A DNA stretch of 64,000 nucleotides from CAVTUU01 sp045804965 (lineage in GTDB: Bacteria; Chloroflexota; Chloroflexia; Thermomicrobiales; UBA6265): positions 186,001-250,000 of the forward strand of contig JBJMMD010000025.1 in NCBI GenBank assembly GCA_045804965.1, given 5' to 3'. The position numbers and the translations under genes were made by a program. This document shows positions 60,911 through 64,000 of the stretch, in pieces; the stretch's first letter is position 1, and every line of letters starts with the position of its first letter. Under the pieces are notes generated by a model. The model had not been told where the DNA came from, did no database searches, and saw only the letters and a program-made list of their open reading frames with translations.

Positions 60911-62851
60911 TCAGGCGGGAGTCGTCTCCGCACCGGGCACGGGTTCCACAGCCAGCTCGGTCGTTGGAACCAGTGCCCGTCTCTTTTGATAGCGAAGATA
61001 CGCCAGTGAATATCCGATGACCGTTATCGGCACGGTGAGCGCAAAGAGGAGACTGCTGAACGCGTTGGCGAACTCGACTGTGGCTTTGCCAAGGATCATG
61101 AGGAGCGCCCCGACCAATGGTCCGGGCACGAACGAGAAAATTCCAAAAACCAAAATGTCGCTCAATGCCTGCCACCATCGACCGCGCACGGCCTGCGCGC
61201 TGCTACGGATACTCTCCATACCGGACGACGTGTCGTCGAGGATGATCGCCTGGGCAAAGAACCACCAGCGCACCAGCAGCCAGATGGCGATCGGGATGCC
61301 GATGATCAAAAAGGTCAGTACGCCGGTGACGACGCCTACGATCACCAACCCCACTGCCAGCGGCCAGAGGCGTCGATACGCTTGGCCAAAGCTACGCCGG
61401 ATTTCGGGCCCGCGGCCATGTTGCAAATCTTTGATTGCCCAAATGGTGGGTGGGGCAATGAGCAGAACCATGGCGAGTTGCTGGACGGCGCCGACGAGCG
61501 CGGCAGCGGTCAATCGTGCGGCCGCGGTGTCGTTGAACCACTTGATGACCCACTCCATGGGCGGATTTTCGATTACGAGAATCGCCAGGCCGTTAAAGGC
61601 GATGCCGATCGGAATTGTAAAGACGCCGATTCCGAGAAACGTGCCGAAATGCGTGAAATAGATGCCGAACGCCTCGCCGAGCGCATGCCGCTTGAGGACA
61701 AACAGTGCGATGATCCCGCCGATGACAGCCAGGAACGTTGTAAGGAGAAGCTTAGTATTCTCTCCCAATCGGGTCACGAGTCTCGACCCGGCTTTCGTCA
61801 GGCCGCAGAAGAGCCCGGTCGCGCTTGGACCAGCAGTATCTGCGGCCGGAATCTTTAAGCTCGATGTCCGCCAGTTGTCCATGGCGCCGATTGGGTCAGT
61901 CCACTTCTTTCCCAGATTCGGACTTTTCGGACCGTTCCATTCCGACTTCTGCCGTTCGCCCCACCTGCCGTTGAAGAGCAGCCAGGCGAACTGACTGTTG
62001 GGATCGGGATTGTCGGGAACCAGGATTGGGGTGAGCGGGACCGTGTTGACTGGCGTGTTCGTGGTATCGCAACCGAATCCAGTCCCCTCTTCACCCCATC
62101 CGATGTAATGCTCCTCGCCATAGTAGGTGCCGTGCGAACCAGCGCTGGGATGGGCGATTGGGTGGTCGCCATCCCGGCCGAATTTGGTGTCGTCCCATGT
62201 GCTGATCTCGCCACCGCCGTGCTGGGCGTAGCCGACTTTAACCGGTTCCTGGCTCAACGCTCCCTGCGCGCTCGTTGCGTTGAAGACGAGCTGCATCATT
62301 TCCCAGTCCGATTCGTGCGTGTTGTTCCAGTCGTTGAAGTAATAATAGAACCAGTATTGCAGCACGAGCTGGCCGTGAGCCTGGTCGACGACGATGTGGG
62401 CATAGGTCGTCGGTTTCAAACCGAGTTGAGAAGCGAATCGTTTGAAGTCGGTTTCGTAGGTACATTTGGCATGGTGAGGATCGCCGGGAAAGTCGAGGTA
62501 ATAGGTGTCGTCCTTCCCGGCAAGGTCTTGCGCGGTCGGCCCCATCTTGACGACTGTATCGCTTTTGGAGTCTTCACCTGTTGCTTGCTTAAGTGCAACC
62601 TCAGGATTCCCAAGCACGACCTCGACCGGAGCGGGAAAGTAACCCTCACCGTCGCGATCGCAGTTTTCTTCTTGCTGGCGAAGCTCGGCGACCGGCGCGT
62701 ACTTGTCGGCAAGCTGCTGTTCGGGTGAGCCAGAAGCCTGCTGGGCCATCGCCATATCGACCGAAGCAAGACCAATGACACAGCCAACCATCACTAAGAG
62801 GATCGTCCGAGCCAGCCTCATCGCGCACCGCTTCTTGGATGCGAAGGGCAT
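60911..62851 (-). CDS. Vps62-like ectodomain fused to a multi-pass membrane domain
   Basis: From the ATG at 62851 (62821 is an alternative) the product is 646 residues. A signal anchor (RTILLVMVGCVIGLASVDMAMAQ) is followed by ~330 residues with HIVVDQAHGQLVLQYWFYYYFNDWNNTHESDWEMMQLVFN. This matches the Vps62-related pattern (YWFYYYFNDWN, HESDWE). Then six to seven membrane helices appear, with IPIGIAFNGLAILVIENPPMEW and a glycerophosphodiester-phosphodiesterase-like tail region (LWPLAVGLVIVGVVTGVL). The fusion suggests an exposed domain tied to a membrane transporter-like part. The role is unknown. Confidence 0.7.
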   Translation of the reverse strand: MPFASKKRCAMRLARTILLVMVGCVIGLASVDMAMAQQASGSPEQQLADKYAPVAELRQQEENCDRDGEGYFPAPVEVVLGNPEVALKQATGEDSKSDTVVKMGPTAQDLAGKDDTYYLDFPGDPHHAKCTYETDFKRFASQLGLKPTTYAHIVVDQAHGQLVLQYWFYYYFNDWNNTHESDWEMMQLVFNATSAQGALSQEPVKVGYAQHGGGEISTWDDTKFGRDGDHPIAHPSAGSHGTYYGEEHYIGWGEEGTGFGCDTTNTPVNTVPLTPILVPDNPDPNSQFAWLLFNGRWGERQKSEWNGPKSPNLGKKWTDPIGAMDNWRTSSLKIPAADTAGPSATGLFCGLTKAGSRLVTRLGENTKLLLTTFLAVIGGIIALFVLKRHALGEAFGIYFTHFGTFLGIGVFTIPIGIAFNGLAILVIENPPMEWVIKWFNDTAAARLTAAALVGAVQQLAMVLLIAPPTIWAIKDLQHGRGPEIRRSFGQAYRRLWPLAVGLVIVGVVTGVLTFLIIGIPIAIWLLVRWWFFAQAIILDDTSSGMESIRSSAQAVRGRWWQALSDILVFGIFSFVPGPLVGALLMILGKATVEFANAFSSLLFALTVPITVIGYSLAYLRYQKRRALVPTTELAVEPVPGAETTPA

Positions 62852-62955
62852 AATCGGGGTGACGCCATTCGGTCTCTGCTCACCGCGTAACCACATAAGT
62901 TGTCCTGCACCTCGTCGCATCCGCGCGGCATGCGGAGTCGTAACAAACCCCAACG

Positions 62956-63747
62956 TCACGGTGTCGGGGTGGCGGCCGGGGCGGCCGTGTGGCCGAACTG
63001 CTCCAGCACCGACTCCAACCCCTCCGGCTCTACCTTGAACCCGCCCCGAAACGGGTGCTGGGCATCGGCCACCACGAACAGCAGCAGCGAGATGGTCACC
63101 GTCAGCGCCCCCATGATCGCCGCCTGGGAGTAGGGACTCTCCACCCCGAAGAGGAAGGCGAAGGCCACTACCAGGACCCCCCCACCCACCAGCACCAGCC
63201 ACAGGATGTTGGGCAGGCCGCTGTTGCTGGCCAGGACCCGCCCGCGGCGCTCGGCCGAGACGACGTCGAGCTGCGCCAGCGATTCGCCGTACTGCTCCGG
63301 GTTGACGGCGGCGACGAGATCGGGCTGCGCGTAGACCGCGTACAGCTCGTCGAGCGCCGCCGAGGTGCGTGGGCTCGGGGCCTCCTGATCCGCCATCGCC
63401 GGCCACTCCTCGTCGACCGCGGCCGCGGCGTAGCCGAGCAGCGCCTCCTGGGCCGCTCCCCGCTGCGGCGCCGGGAAGCCGTTGGCCAGCCGGTACAGCG
63501 CACCCACGGCGCTCGCCTCGTGGTCCGCCACCTCGCGGGTCGCGGCATAGTTCTCCCAGACGGCGATGACGACGAAGGCGAGGACGACCGCGTAGGTGAC
63601 GCCGGTGGTGGCATAGACGAAGCCGGCGACGTCGTTGTGCCGGGCGAGGGTCTGGTGGGAGACGAGGCGGCGGACGAGGGCGACCGCCAGCAGTGTCAGC
63701 AGGAGGCTGCCCCCGATGATGACGACAGCCCCAATCACTCCGGTCAC
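62956..63747 (-). CDS. DUF4239 membrane protein
   Basis: The 263-residue protein has an N-terminal membrane helix (VVIIGGSLLLTLLAVALV), a second near 45-65 with VTYAVVLAFVVIAVWENY, an acidic periplasmic-like middle, and two late helices. NDVAGFVYATTGVTYAVVLAFVVIAVWE is the DUF4239 (bestrophin-like) core, with the family's TREVADHEASAVGALYRLA behind it. An ion-channel role is suspected for the family but not shown. It lies in a GC-rich segment unlike the DNA before 62,900. Confidence 0.85.
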   Translation of the reverse strand: MTGVIGAVVIIGGSLLLTLLAVALVRRLVSHQTLARHNDVAGFVYATTGVTYAVVLAFVVIAVWENYAATREVADHEASAVGALYRLANGFPAPQRGAAQEALLGYAAAAVDEEWPAMADQEAPSPRTSAALDELYAVYAQPDLVAAVNPEQYGESLAQLDVVSAERRGRVLASNSGLPNILWLVLVGGGVLVVAFAFLFGVESPYSQAAIMGALTVTISLLLFVVADAQHPFRGGFKVEPEGLESVLEQFGHTAAPAATPTP

Positions 63748-63801
63748 GGCAAGGACCTCCTGCGCAGACGGAATCGGTCCGGTCTCGACGGGGCTACTCG
63801 C

Positions 63802-64000
63802 TTATTGCGAGTACTGTTCTACCTGCTGCCGGTAAGCGATTTCTCGATTAACTTCGTAGCGCGACCCCCGCTTGGCCGGCAAGATCGCGCCGATCAACCA
63901 CAGCCAGGAGGCGAAGATGCCGACGATCCCCAGCACGGTGCGTCCCTTCTGGAAGGTCATCGCGCACACCGTGAAGATACACATGATGTAGAGCGAGACC
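63802..64000 (-). CDS. Small membrane protein, 5' end cut by window edge
   Basis: The frame ends at 63802 and is still open at 64000, where the visible start reads VSLYIMCIFTVCAMTFQKGR. Two hydrophobic helices (SLYIMCIFTVCAM, LGIVGIFASWLWLIGAILPA) and a polar tail, RGSRYEVNREIAYRQQVEQYSQ, make it a short membrane protein. It precedes the DUF4239 gene by 54 bp on the same strand and is probably expressed with it. The true start lies outside the window or at an internal ATG. Confidence 0.6.
   Translation of the reverse strand, partial: VSLYIMCIFTVCAMTFQKGRTVLGIVGIFASWLWLIGAILPAKRGSRYEVNREIAYRQQVEQYSQ

Noticed and set aside
62860..63406. N-terminal extension of the Vps62-like gene to 63,406
   Set aside because: It overlaps the DUF4239 gene in a different frame and reads as Arg/Gly-rich non-protein sequence; the signal peptide starts at 62,851.

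Overview
The window looks like a GC-rich Chloroflexota chromosome, possibly class Thermomicrobia; this rests on gene content and composition only, since no rRNA or marker gene is present. The proton-translocating transhydrogenase is split into three genes, SelB and a type I-beta DAHP synthase sit side by side, and several proteins carry zinc ribbons. Base composition is not uniform. Roughly 1-20,500 reads as very GC-rich, 20,600-58,900 is clearly lower, and the last kilobase is GC-rich again. These are impressions by eye, not computed values.

Left part (1-20,590) is accessory DNA. It opens with a truncated MFS exporter divergent from a CGNR zinc-finger regulator, then a secreted protein, a metallo-beta-lactamase-fold hydrolase and a nucleotidyltransferase. 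Next comes a replication-like module of stop/start-coupled genes (5,907-10,203): an excisionase-type HTH protein, a primase-helicase-like protein and four small or unknown proteins. An MmeI-like restriction-modification gene follows, broken by an in-frame TAG. A block of small unknown genes (13,179-18,853) leads to a divergent promoter region, an XRE regulator and a tyrosine integrase. The module ends at a 28-nt tRNA 3' end followed by that tRNA's own terminator. This is the expected attR of a tRNA-integrated element. I found no matching intact tRNA to the left, so the element probably runs off the window.

Middle part (20,600-58,900) looks like chromosomal backbone: a GT87-like glycosyltransferase, a second gene broken by an in-frame TAG, DUF4260, a phospholipase-D-like protein, DinB, the transhydrogenase operon and Fe/Mn superoxide dismutase. 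Upstream of the DAHP synthase is an apparent transcription attenuator: promoter, a leader ORF with codons for W-F-Y-A-Y-W-F-T-F, a long hairpin and a rho-independent terminator. I consider this the most interesting signal in the window. Then come selB, a PIG-L deacetylase, a 21-residue membrane peptide, DUF1989, a ChrA-like transporter, a DUF1002 protein, a PRC-barrel protein, a zinc-ribbon/pseudokinase-like/PrsW-like cluster, a carbohydrate ABC importer without an ATPase gene, a peptide-type binding protein, trehalose-6-phosphate synthase, release factor 3 and a fused M16 peptidase.

Right part (58,900-64,000) holds a serine recombinase with a ribbon-helix-helix gene and palindromic sites, a Vps62-like/membrane fusion protein, a DUF4239 protein and a truncated small membrane protein. 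Starts were chosen from visible Shine-Dalgarno (SD) sequences where possible. All functional names come from recognising motifs in the translated sequence, not from database searches.
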